This document shows, piece after piece, positions 34,057 to 45,896 of a stretch of 64,000 nt of DNA (position 1 is the first letter of the stretch; the number at the start of each line of letters is the position of its first letter). A program made the position numbers and the translations under genes. Origin of the DNA: Circinella minor (lineage: Eukaryota; Mucoromycota; Mucoromycetes; Mucorales; Lichtheimiaceae); NCBI GenBank assembly GCA_016758965.1, contig JAEPRB010000106.1, positions 23,501-87,500 of the forward strand, given 5' to 3'. The notes under the pieces were generated by a model that saw only the letters and a program-made list of their open reading frames with translations, did no database searches and was not told the DNA's origin.

Positions 34057-34947
34057 TATTATTATTGTTATTATTTGGTGGTAAATACACAGAAAGTTGT
34101 TAATTGAAAATCACGCTGACTTGTTTTATGTATAGTGTTTCAAAAAATTATTGAAATGTAAATGCCACTTTTACGTAAATCAAGAAAAATAAAAGGTTGC
34201 GGTGTGTGTTTAATTTTTTTTCCACAAAACTTTGAGTTTTTTTTGTAGGCATGCCTGTACGCTACGTATGTGAGTGTGTGCGAGAGAGAGATGAAAGCTA
34301 ATTCATCTGAGACATGATTCTTAGTGTTTTCTCATAATAATTTATCATGCGAATTTTCCACTAATTTGTTACGTAGATAAACAAATTATAGCCCATAGTG
34401 GTCTCTGTATTATTAGTTTGTTAGTATATGGTTTAAGCGGACCTGCATATAAACAGTTCACTAATTCTATATATACAGAGAAGACTTCATCTATGATAAC
34501 AAGTTATCCAAATAAATTGATCTTCTTTTCTAAATAATGTAAATACTTTTGTTAATAATAAATTGTAACTCGTCGTCTTTTCATTTCCGTTTATCTCATA
34601 ACAAGTTAGCAAATTATATCAGAAAAGAATAATATCACCAAGCTTGGTTAAATTATATACATACGTAGCACAAAAAAATTGAAATGTATGGTATGGTTCA
34701 GTATATACCACTATATGGTGTTTGACTGATTTCATTCAAAAAGTGCTGTTAGTTAACGTTCTTGATAGATAAAAAAATAAAAAAATAAAAATTGGTAGGA
34801 TAGAGAATAATGGTAATATATCATAGCACTAATGATAGCCAACAAAAAATAAAATAAGAGTTCAGTGTTTGAAAATATAATACATACAAATAAAAAAAGA
34901 AAACGAATAATTATTACTATCTTTATTAAATTAAAACAGAAACTCAA
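31249..34947. other. Gene-poor AT-rich stretch with relic fragments
   Basis: A plus-strand frame at 31331-31507 (LSGALYTLGRFNSSLAP..CCFCNDSKPCKTCL-stop) looks like a piece of a former coding sequence and is preceded by a stop. A minus frame at 31821-32141 is open for 106 residues but has no recognisable domain. The rest holds short AT-driven frames only. Confidence 0.4.
34011..34075 (+). repeat. (CAT)n followed by (TAT)n microsatellite
   Basis: A TCA/ATC run of about 15 units to 34056, grading into ATT units with a TTG. Confidence 0.85.
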
Positions 34948-36639
34948 TTATTTGAGAGGTGCTCTAACATCTAAGGTGCGTCCATGTTTTTTTGCCCAGT
35001 CGACACAATCTCTATTCTGTTGTTCACACAACGTCAATAACACCTTTCTTTTCACCATTTCCGCCACAGACGCCCAATCATTCACCAAATGGCATTCCTT
35101 CATTTCAAAAACAGCAAGATTGAGACATTTCTCAACAAATGCATGTAATGATTTGTTTGTTAAACGTCGACAATTATTAACCGAGATTCGTTCTAACGAT
35201 TTGTTGCGATGATGCGCCAAAAGCAACATACATTCGTCTGTAATATCACATCCAGCCAACCCAAGAACGGAAATATCTGTTCGTTGAGCAATTAAACCGA
35301 TAGATGCTGTTGAAATTCGTTCTTGTTCGCGTACACGACCTACGTTTAAATGTCGCAATTTCGGGCAATTCAACGCAATTTGGATGATTGAAGAATCAGA
35401 TACATTACCACATGCACGTACGTCCAATAAAATCAGGCTGGGACAGGATCGAGCGACTTGATGAATTAATGCATCAGATATATTGTAGCAACCGGCCAAG
35501 GTTAAATGAGTTAGTGTGCCGTGGGTTAAAAATGGATATACACAAGCGTCAGTGATTGAATCACAAATGTATAATTCGAGTCGTTCTAGTCGTGATGCAT
35601 GTTTACCAACTTGTTGCAAAGATTGAAAAACATTCGGTAAAGTGTCTTCTTTCATTTTGCGCAGAGTGAGTGTCCTCAATGTTCGTCGATATAAATTGAG
35701 TCGTTGGAGTCGTTCATCGTCTAGTGGTACAAGGTTGCTGTTATTATTGGTGTGTAATGACGATATAGATAAATAATCGAGTTTTTCGTTCTTGTTATTC
35801 TGACTGCTAATATACTTTGACGGTAATGATCGTGTTCCCGATGGCGACAGCGACTTTCGCTGATATTGCTGATATTGTTGTTGTCGCCCATAGTTAATAT
35901 TATCAAGAGGATTTGCTACGGCCAGCGAAGCAGGTGTACAGGTACAATGTCTATTGTAGAGCTTACATTGTCTACAAAGCGATAATGTGCTACTTTGATT
36001 TTGTTGTAAGTCGGGAGCATCAATAAATGCAGAAGAAAATTTGATAAACGTGTCATGATCAGCTTTATGTTCATTGAAATATAAATCACGATACATGGCT
36101 CGTGCGGCACAGTCTTGCCATAATCGATTGACGAAAAGACATTGGTATAATTGATTCAATGCTTTTCGTGATACATTGCTGATATCCTTGTTGCTACTAC
36201 TACTACTACTACTGTTAGTATAACCGTAGCTGAGATAAATATATTTTGTAATTATTGCAACAATTTCGGGTAGTCGAAGTGCTAAATGTGTTCGTCGCTG
36301 TTGTTGTTGTTGTTGTAGTGATTCTCGATCAGTAGTAGAAAAATCCGGGTGAGAAAAAATAGAATTGTTGGAGATAGTAGGAAATTGATGTAACAAAATA
36401 TCTTGGTTACTATTGTTATTGAGACGGGTAGCAGTATTTCTATTATTAGTGTTTGCACTATCGATAAAAATCATATTTAATATAGTGTGATCTAAAAAAT
36501 GTGCAAGGTATCTTGTTAAATAGATGAAAGAGAATTTAAAGAAGTGTACAAGTTTCATTTCCGAGGACATTGTTACTTTACTACGGAAGTTTTTTTTTTC
36601 TTTTTTGTTATTATTGCATGCCCTAGATTCAGTTTTCAA
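34948..36639 (-). CDS. AMN1: AMN1-like F-box/leucine-rich repeat protein
   Basis: One exon, up to 563 residues. An F-box-like segment lies at about 120-192 (LRLPEIVAIITKYIY..LYQCLFVNRLWQDCAARAMYRDLYF) with a Ser-rich insert. A low-complexity middle carries a cysteine cluster (LCRQCKLYNRHCTC). From about 310 there are canonical cysteine-containing LRRs (LTHLTLAGCYNISDALIHQVARSCPSLILLDVRACGNVSD). The end, LCEQQNRDCVDWAKKHGRTLDVRAPLK, is the AMN1-type tail. Such proteins act as SCF substrate receptors; yeast Amn1 antagonises mitotic exit and degrades Ace2. The first 55 residues (KLVHFFKFSFIYLTRYLAHF..) look like translated leader, and the Met at 36474-36472 may be the true start. Confidence 0.8.
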   Translation of the reverse strand: MKTESRACNNNKKEKKNFRSKVTMSSEMKLVHFFKFSFIYLTRYLAHFLDHTILNMIFIDSANTNNRNTATRLNNNSNQDILLHQFPTISNNSIFSHPDFSTTDRESLQQQQQQRRTHLALRLPEIVAIITKYIYLSYGYTNSSSSSSSNKDISNVSRKALNQLYQCLFVNRLWQDCAARAMYRDLYFNEHKADHDTFIKFSSAFIDAPDLQQNQSSTLSLCRQCKLYNRHCTCTPASLAVANPLDNINYGRQQQYQQYQRKSLSPSGTRSLPSKYISSQNNKNEKLDYLSISSLHTNNNSNLVPLDDERLQRLNLYRRTLRTLTLRKMKEDTLPNVFQSLQQVGKHASRLERLELYICDSITDACVYPFLTHGTLTHLTLAGCYNISDALIHQVARSCPSLILLDVRACGNVSDSSIIQIALNCPKLRHLNVGRVREQERISTASIGLIAQRTDISVLGLAGCDITDECMLLLAHHRNKSLERISVNNCRRLTNKSLHAFVEKCLNLAVFEMKECHLVNDWASVAEMVKRKVLLTLCEQQNRDCVDWAKKHGRTLDVRAPLK

Positions 36640-38547
36640 ACAAACGGAAATTAACTATCCGAGCCTTGTTGTATAATGTTGTTTTCGTCATCGTTAAACC
36701 ATCACTCTCTCAATCATATACAAGTATATAAAAATAACTCTCTTTTTTATTATCTATATAATTTCAAAGGTGTATATGGCATCATTCAATTAAGCGACTT
36801 TTTTTACAAGGGGGTAATGTAAAATAAATGACAGCTGAGTAATTAAACCCAACAATTTTATGTGGGCCAGGCTAGATTATAATGATGATCTATTGCTACT
36901 GTGCTATTTTTTCTCTATTTTTAAGGTACTAAAAGCTCTTAAAAAATAAAAAGTATATACTAATAAGTACATCTTTTCAAAATATAATTATTAGCTACTT
37001 CTATTTTTGTTCTATTCATTTATACAATATAGTCCTATTGGTACGTAAATAAAGATGAAGTCTCTTCTTAATTATAATACAAATAGTCAGAAAAGCTTAT
37101 TATTTTACAATTGCACGTCACCTTTTGTTAATAAAATTAAAAATAGGCCTACTAAAGAACCAGCATGCTTTTTTCTTAGCGAACTGTATAATGCAATTGA
37201 AATGATACAATAAATATGGACCCTATCATAATATCCACTATTGATTTCTCCCTTTTTGTTCAGCAATATATAGATTACTGCTGATTGCTGACAAGAACAA
37301 TAAATACACATCATAAACTTTTCAACATTACAATCAGTTCTCCTTCTTCCTTATCTTCTTTGCAGAAGACGTTGTGTTTTTGGATCTGATAATTCTTCAA
37401 AAACATCTATTAGACATGTGAATGAGCTCTTATCGTTATTGCTGTTGGACCCACTACTAGTATTATCTGGTCATACGTAATCTATACGAATAATCATATA
37501 GTGATACAATTATGGGATGAATTCTCCGTTTTGACCATCACCCTATTCAGAACAAAAAAAAAGTGATACAGTCAACCCCCGCTTTTGCAAATCTCGCTTT
37601 TGCAACTTGCATCAAGGTTTTTGGGTGAGTTGCGCTAATCGGGAATAAACTATACTATGAATCATTATCCAAATATGGCAATACCCAAAATACCAGCAAA
37701 GAATAATTGATGGAATGCCATATTTAAATATATATCAAGTCTCGCTTGTTGCAAGTCTTCAGTTCTGCAACAGAAAAAATCAGGAAATCTCAGGTGTGCA
37801 AAAACCGGAGGTTGACTGTAATTATACCATTAATTTGTTGAGATGGTAAAAATAAGATTTTTTTTGGTGCTTCATTTTTATATACGTATTTCAAAAAACA
37901 CTATTAGTGGCAGCTATTTAATGTTCTTGCTGTCTTTAGTAGGTTAATATTCTATTTTTTTTTTTTTGAAAAAAGAAAAAAAAAGATAAATTTAGAGCAT
38001 AATATGAAAGGGAAGGATATGTTATGAAATTGAGCTGTCAAAAAGAAAAAGGTCCAAAATGCATGAATTTCCCGAAATGGAGTCTCCTGCTTTCAAAGCA
38101 AATACATTTCTTAGTACTTAACGCTGCTTCGTATGATCAACAGCAACACTATTTCCTTTTTTTTTTAGTCTTTATCTATATTAATTATACAAATATTGTG
38201 ATTATAGACTATAACGTACCAATAAATTGTTTCGTATGAGGAACTATCGTACTTTCTTCAAGTATATACGATACTTACAAAAATAAAAATGAACGGTATT
38301 ATATATCAGATAACAGTGTACAACAGTTTATATATATAAAATTATATTTATACTACTAAAAAGAGAGGTTCATACAAAAAGCATTGTAATTTTTACAAGC
38401 AATTTTTTTAAGGAATAAAGAGAGAGATAGAGATAGGGGTTATATAATACGCGTATAGAAGAAAATGATGGCTGGGGAGAAGAAAAACAAAAAAAAAGTT
38501 AATATTTGAGAATACAAAAAAGAGGAGAAAGCGATAATCTCTTTTTT
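36640..38547. other. Intergenic, contains a MITE
   Basis: AT-rich; the only recognisable element is the inverted-repeat element at 37567-37820. Short frames at 37105-37314 and 38024-38239 lack coding character. Confidence 0.55.
37567..37820. mobile_element. MITE, pogo/Tc1-like termini, copy 1
   Basis: Termini CAGTCAACCCCCG (from 37569) and the inverted CGGAGGTTGACTG (to 37818) are flanked by TA on both sides. The inverted repeat extends with mismatches through TTTTGCA. The internal 200 bp are non-coding. A CAGT..ACTG end with TA duplication is typical of Tc1/mariner-pogo elements. Confidence 0.75.
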
Positions 38548-39878
38548 CTATGGAGAAGCAATAGCAGTTGCATCGACAGCGTCTTCTTGTTCTTTTTGAT
38601 ATTGAACCAACAGAGTCAAACGTCGTAGACGTTTCAAGTTGAGCTATTATATTATAAACATAATAAATGATGTGTTATTAGTCATCTTCTTATATTCACT
38701 TTCTTTTTTTTTTATTAATAATATCAAACTTACCCATGCAGGCAGGTATCTCTGAATTTCCGTTTCTCGAGGAACAGGTATTTCAAACGGGTTAGTGGTG
38801 TCATCAAGCGATACTGAATCCAATAACAAAACATCACTCTTATCCCCGCTAACAACATGAGCTGCAACCGCTTTGAGGATTTCAGGTCGAACAGGATTCT
38901 AATACAATAAAATGGAACAAACTTGTAAACAAATAATATAAAATATAGAAACTAACATATATAAATTTTCCTTTTCTCTTTTCTCTCTTTTTTTTTTTTT
39001 TTTTTTTTTACCTCGTAATCAGCAGTTTGATATTGAGAAATGAGTTTTTGAATTTGAGTTGGAGAAAGAATCCAACAAACATCATAAATGTTTTCAATAT
39101 CTTCCAATGATGCTTTTTTGAACTGAAGGAGTTTTGTTGCTTGCATAAGATGTTCAAGTTGTAATGTTCCTTCGGGTATATCGTGACTTTTACACCATTC
39201 TTCGATGCGTGTGATATTGTATTGTATTTGCATAGCTAATATAATTGTAATTGTTATTAATTGAGTTAATTGGCTCAGAAATAATGTATAAATATCCATT
39301 TTGTTTTTTTTGTCTTAATTTGGTTGGTAAAATGGATAAACAAACATGTAAACTTACCTCGTTTCCAAGAAGAAAAGTTTTTGCGCATCAAAAGATCATT
39401 GAAAGCAGACACACCAATCAATTTCAACAGTTCAGTCAATACTTGAGTTGAAACGGTATGTTCAATATAGTAACATTTCATGGTACGCCAGACCTTGTTT
39501 AACGAATTTAACATATCATCCATACTATAAGAAGGTTGAGCTGATCCAGTCAACAGCTTATTGAAGAATCGGCCCGAATCCGTAGTAATAAATCCAGGTA
39601 GCGACTGTCCTTCGATTATGGCGGGAATCACCATCTTGCCTAATCGCTTTTTGAGTTCCTTCATCCATGCATGGAAAATATTATCTTCTAAACATTGAAG
39701 TTCGAATTTTACAGTGGATGCCAATTTCTCAAAATCTTGCCAGTTGACTAATTTGCGTGATTCAGAATGAACTTCACTTCCAAGTTTATGTTCGGCTATA
39801 CAGATCAGGGATAAGAGTTCGTGAACATTGGACAACCAGAAAGCACATGGAACAATAGCTTCATCACCAGTAAAGCTC

Positions 39879-39909
<31 letters not shown>

Positions 39910-42900
39910 TTGAAAAAATTAGTTTTTTTTTCTACCCTTAAAAATATGTTATACCACTCTTTACTTTATCCCTATAAATAATAGTCTTACCAAACATTGT
40001 TTTTGAATTGTATCCATTATTGTAAATAATAATCGTTCAGATTCTTGAATACTTCCTTGATGCCACATTTCAGAAACTGTCATACCAATCATGTGAGCAG
40101 GGAAAAAGATTTCTTTCTTGGAAGGCGGGTTTTGTAAACTTGGCAATGGCATCTTGAGTGCCTTGATTAACCCTTCCAAAATTTCTTCTTGTAATACTTC
40201 TTGTTCGGTCAAGATAGTAGCCAACTATAAACATAGAACAAATCCAATGTATGTCAGAAATAAAACTTTTTCTGTAGTACAAAAAAGAAAGGATTCTAAT
40301 AATAAAAACAGTTTTTTTTTTTTACCTCTTCCTCAGGATTCTCACCAATAGCTTCAGTGATGCCTCCTGCCTTACCACCAAGTGGTGAACCAAACTGGTG
40401 AATAGATGTAGGACGTGGATTTCTTGTCAATAATTCAGCATGACGAATATTATCAATAGATGTCTTAGATCGATTATTGGGGACATCTGCCGTACTGTTA
40501 CGACGTGCCTTTCGACTAGCTGGTGATGCTGTACTTGGCGATCTACTACTAGTATTAGAAGCTGTCGTTGAGGTTGTTGCTGTCGAAGTTTGTTGTTGTT
40601 CATATTGCTCTTGTTGTTCTTTCTCCTTTTGTTGTTGAAGTTGGCGAGGAGTAGGGGCTGTAAGACTTTCTTTCAATGCTTGAGTACCTAAAGGCTTATC
40701 GTTACTGATAGGTGCCGGTGAAACACTACGCATACTAGTAGGGGGAATAGGAGATAAGCTTCGCCCACTACTCGGATTATTCTGAGAAGATTGTTGTCGT
40801 CGTGGTGTATGTAGCACTTGGGTCAGTTGAGCCTTCAATGCAGCAATTTGACTCTTCAATTCAGCCACTTCTCCTTCATCAGCTGCGGTCTTTGCCTTTT
40901 CTTGAGCTTCTTCCAAGGCTTTTTGCAAGCGTTCATTATCTTGTTTCTGTGTTTCCAATTGATTTGTTAATTGTGTAATTTGCTTCTCATTGTTCTTAAT
41001 CTTATCTAACGAAGATTTGTAATCGGTCGATAATTGATCCTTCTCGGTTTGTAAAGTATCCCATTGTGCTTGAGGAACAGTGGGTTCTTGTAATCTGGCT
41101 TCCAATCCTTTGCTTTTCTTTTCCAGTTTTTCGTATTTCTCAGCCCATGTGCGAATTTGTGCTTCTAAGGCTGTGGATCGATCGTTAGCAGATTTCTTAT
41201 CGCCTCTCAAAGCGGTCAAAGTTTGAGTGAGTTCGACAATCTTGTTTTCTAATTTGTAGGATACTTCTTTCAAGTGGTGAGCAGATCGTGCTTCGCTTCG
41301 TAATCCTACCAATTGTTTGCGAGCGACGCGACGACGAATGGATGATTGAAGTTGTATAATAAATTGACGCTTCGCTTGATATTGCTTGCGTGCAGACCTA
41401 TATAATGTATATAGATGCAAGTCCAATTGCGCGCGCGTGTGTGTGTGTGTGTTTTTCGATATAGATCAGTATATTACTGAAAAAAAAGTATATACCCTTT
41501 TTTTTTATAAAAGTTTGTGCTCTACTTACCATCCACGAACTAATCGTTGAATTGCAATAGCAGCAAGGTGTTCTTTGACGTTACTTAAGCTATGGCGAGC
41601 TTGACGACCACGAATTGCTAGAACCATACAATAAAGAATAAAAAAATTAATAACGTAAATATCAAAATGATTTATACTACCACCAGTTTATATATATTTA
41701 TATACTAACCTGTTTGCAATTTAAGAATGAACTGCTGAGTCGCAAGATATTGCTTACGAGCAACATATCTTCGCCAGCAGGATTGAATTGTTACAGCTGC
41801 CTTATGTTCACGGAATGATTGGAGTTTGGCTTGTGCAACCTTACGACGAGCAACACATTGTAAAGTTATTGCCAAGCTACGCATACGAACATATCGTGTA
41901 CGATAAATATGTCGTCGTATATTCTTTTGAAGCAAAATAGCACATTCATTGTACCGATCTGCGCGTAATTTTTCAAGATATGCCAACTAATAATATTCTC
42001 ATTGTTAGTAAAAAATCGACAAAATAAAAATAAAATAACGTTATAACTAAATAATAATTATTCATTACCTGACCAGCTCGGAAAAAGATCTTTGTAGTAC
42101 CTACTTGGTACTTATCTTTGTCTTTAATCGAAATATCCAAAATAAGTGAACAAAGTTGTGACATATCTGGATTAGCTTTATTATCCCAATGTTTGGAAGG
42201 AACCAACGCATAGTAACGATCAGCAAATTCTTCAAAAGTCCATCTTGAAGGATAACCAGCACAACTAATACGGATCGTTTCCAATACACCACATGCACGT
42301 AATTGTGAAAGAACCATGTTCGGTTCGAACTCCCAAGCGACTTTGACTTCATTTGGTTTGATACATCTGATATAATGCACATTTGTTTGTCCGATCGTTT
42401 CCATAAGATTGATGAGTGAGAGCTAAAGCATTACAAAATATCATTATGATTGTTAGTTTATCTTGTCACATAAACATAAATACAATTATTTGATTGATTT
42501 TATTGGAGCCAAATGATTAATATTGATATATATATATATATATATACAAACCTTGAAAATAGAACCAAGTGTAGGCTTTCGGAACATCATGCTCATACGC
42601 TTGTTCTCAGGCTATAAAACATCAGTAAGATTTAGTCACAGAGTATTTTATGCAAATTCATCCCCCTCCCTTTTTTTTCTTGCTGTTTCTTTGGTTCGAA
42701 TGTACTGTGTGATAAAAACTTACTTGCGGAGTTGGATTACTAGCAGCAGCCTTTTCTAAAACATCTTTCAAAAAGTCAAAATCAGAACCTTGAAGCAATG
42801 ACATATGTTCATCAGGTACAGTATCTTTGTTCTTATCCAAGAAATTCTCAGCTTCATATTGTACATCGTGAGCATAATGAGCAATAGTAAACGCATTGTT

Positions 42901-45517
42901 GGAAAATCGTGGTTTCTTAAAATAGTTTTTGTATTGTGGTGTGGAAAAATTAGAGTATAACTTTTGAACAAAACCTTGATCAGAACCTGCTGGAAGTCGT
43001 GATTCCTAATTGATTAAAGTTTGTTGCTTAGTGATTAGTTAAATTATCTTTTGATCCATAAATTACTAATAATAAAACGAGACTTACTTCATCTAAAAGT
43101 GACAAAATACCCAATCGTGCTTCAATCAATTCGATACATTTTTGATTATCGCTAAACTCAATAAAGTTCCAATTAATCTTTTCACGAACATATTCCTCTT
43201 GCTCCAATTTGAAAACATGTTGATTAAACTAAGAACCATATCATACAAAAAATTGGTTAATAATTATAAAATAAACCTAGGCACAGTTGGGTCTCCATAA
43301 TCTTATTTTCTCTTATACATATAAATATATATATTTACCTGCTGTTGCAACTTTTCATTTGCATAATTAATACAGAATTGTTCAAACGAATTCTTCTTGA
43401 AGTGTTCAAAACCGTAAATATCAAGTACACCAATGAACGTAACCACCTTGTCAATATCAGGGGATGACAAACTATCATTAATTACACTGACAAGCCATTC
43501 AAATAGATTGGCATATACATATTTTGCCACAGAATCTTTAACCACGTGTGCTTGAGAAGGTGTCAAGTTGGTGACAATCTTTTCAGATCGTGTGACAATT
43601 TGCTTCCGTACAATCCACTTTCTAAATTCGGTTGAACTGATGCCCATCAATTTGGTTGCTGTTAATAAGGCTGGATCATTTTCATTAAGCATTGCATCAC
43701 CACGTCCACCAATTTGAATATTGCCGATATGTAATAATGCAGATAAGAGGCGGAAGATTTTCCACTGTAATTGAACGGATAAACCGACTGTTGATAATGC
43801 ACGTTGTGTTACTTCAAATTCGGCTGCATCATCAACACCTGGGATGGTACCTGTACCGCTTTGATTTAAGTAGTGAAAGCTGCTAACATCACCTAATTCG
43901 AATTCTTTCTTTTCTGATACAGGAGCACCTGCACAAAGCTAGATAATATATGAAATTTATGTAAAATCTTAATATAAGTTGCTTATCTACTAACCCTCTC
44001 TTTTTTATGAAAAAAAAAATCCATACCTGGTAGAAGATGTGATAATTTCGTTCGGTTTGTGGTTGGAAAATCAAACGTGATCGTTCAAGCAAATAAGTTC
44101 TGATTTTAGCACCGATAATATTGGCTCCTTCATCAAATTGAATTTCGATATATTTACCGAAACGGGAACTGTTGTCATTTCGAGTTGTCTTTGCATTACC
44201 AAAAGCTTCCATAATTGGATTGGTGGCTGAAATAGTCCAATAATAAGTAATGAGTAATTAGCAATAAATCATAATATCAATAATAAGATTGATAATAATA
44301 TTTTAACATTTTTCTTTTCGTGCAATCACAAGGCTCCCCCCCCCTTTCTCTTTGGGTCCTTTTTACCTAAAATTTGCTCTTCCACTTCGGTCATGCCAGC
44401 CTTTTTCTTTTTTCCAACTGATTCTTGATCATCGGCTGTAGCAAAATATCGCATAATATATTTTGCACTCACTGTTTTACCAGCACCACTATATGTTTAT
44501 ATATTATTTTGATAGTTTAATATACACATAAAAGAATAATTTTTCTTTAAAAAAATCATTCGTCCATCACACACAAAACTTTACCTCTCACCAGATACAA
44601 CAATGGTTTGATTCATTTGTTCACGGATCATACATCGATAAGCATCTTCAGCGATAGCAAATAAATGAGGTTCCAATTCACCACGACGTTTTCCAGAATA
44701 TTGTTGAACCACATCTGGATCATATAAAGCAACACGATCAAACGGATTGACAGCAATAAGCACAATCCCAGAATATGTATAAATTAAATGCTGCATATAG
44801 CGTGTTCTAATTGTATTTAACACTATTATTATATAAATATCGTTATTTTAGGAATCTTAGTATATTATCCAACATAAAGGAATATGAAGTTCCCCTTAAC
44901 TAAAGAATCCTTTCTTTATTATTACCTGATGGTTCGTTTAAATGACTAAGATTAGTAAGATCGTCAGTATATTCCATTTTAGGTGGATTTCTAAGTGGTG
45001 GGAGGTTTACACCACTGTTTTTTTCAATATCGGCTATTATTGATTCAAATACATAATCCTAAAAAGATCAAACAGGGTCGATAATGTTTTTGCTGTTAAT
45101 ACATTTGGTTTCCATGATGTTTCAAAATAAAATTGTATTTAGGCAACAATAGCTTCTTTCTTATTATGATGATGGTTAGAGGTTGCACAACAATAGTATT
45201 ATGATAACCACAAACACAAACGCTCCAAGTCCGCTCGAAAAAAAGTAACAGACTCGGACCGATGATAAAAAAAAATGGTGTGAACGCGCTCACACATATA
45301 AGAAAGAAAAGGAAAGAAAAAGAACAGTAAAAAGATATATAGTACACGTTACTTTGGAATCATTGTCACCTTGAAATGTGATGGTGACTTTATTTTCACT
45401 GATGGTGTTTGAGATGCATGTTGCAGAGATCCATCCCTCAGTTTTGTCAGTAAACCAAGCTTTGGTCCCTTTGGTATACACCTCAACAGACTGAAGTGTC
45501 GTTGTTTCTGCTGTCAT
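38548..45517 (-). CDS. MYO2: Class V myosin heavy chain
   Basis: Eighteen exons (coding order): 45517-45353, 45058-44926, 44822-44585, 44488-44367, 44226-44027, 43938-43339, 43228-43088, 43005-42724, 42611-42552, 42422-42069, 41986-41710, 41617-41530, 41397-40326, 40224-39991, 39877-39358, 39235-39012, 38898-38734, 38643-38548. All phases agree; total 1656 residues. An N-terminal SH3-like fold (YTKGTKAWF) leads into the motor: P-loop GESGAGKT, switch [10 protein letters not shown], switch II DIYGFE, SH1 region [11 protein letters not shown] neck with IQ motifs covers about 766-915, then a coiled coil (to about 1110), a Gln/Ser-rich linker and a C-terminal dilute/cargo domain. It carries secretory vesicles and organelles along actin-tropomyosin cables to hyphal tips; Rab11-type GTPases bind its tail. 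Divergent from the cyclin gene. Confidence 0.95.
41434..41452 (+). repeat. (GC)n(GT)n tract in a myosin intron
   Basis: GCGCGCGTGTGTGTGTGTG lies in the intron between the exons ending at 41530 and starting at 41397. Alternating purine-pyrimidine DNA of this kind can adopt Z-form. Confidence 0.7.
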
Positions 45518-45896
45518 TCCAGTTTCTTCTTTTTGGTCAAAAAGTCCTAATACATAAAAGATAAATAACAAGCAAAAGTCTTTCTATTCGTTCATAATAA
45601 AAGTAGTAAAATATATTGATAAACAAAACTTACTCTTTCCCCCTTGTGTTTATTTATTGTTACAAGTATAATAACACTATTATCGTTTCAGGGACCAACA
45701 CAGCAGGACTAAAAAAAAGGGAAGGTGGATCCTTTTTTTAAAAAAAGATAGAAACTCTGAAGCGGAGTCAGATTGACATATAAATTTGGTAAGAGTAAAA
45801 TGCTATACGTGACGTTATTACCACCTATTCAAATATTCACCTTTTTTGCTGGCAACCAAAAAAAAAAAGTTGTGGATTCTAAAGGTGGTACTCGGC
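45518..45896. promoter_or_regulatory. Shared divergent promoter region, myosin V / cyclin
   Basis: Only 379 bp separate the two start codons. The region holds a C/T-rich patch on each strand (TCTTTCCCCCTTG at about 45637) and A-tracts near the cyclin start. No sequence-specific site was identified. Confidence 0.5.
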
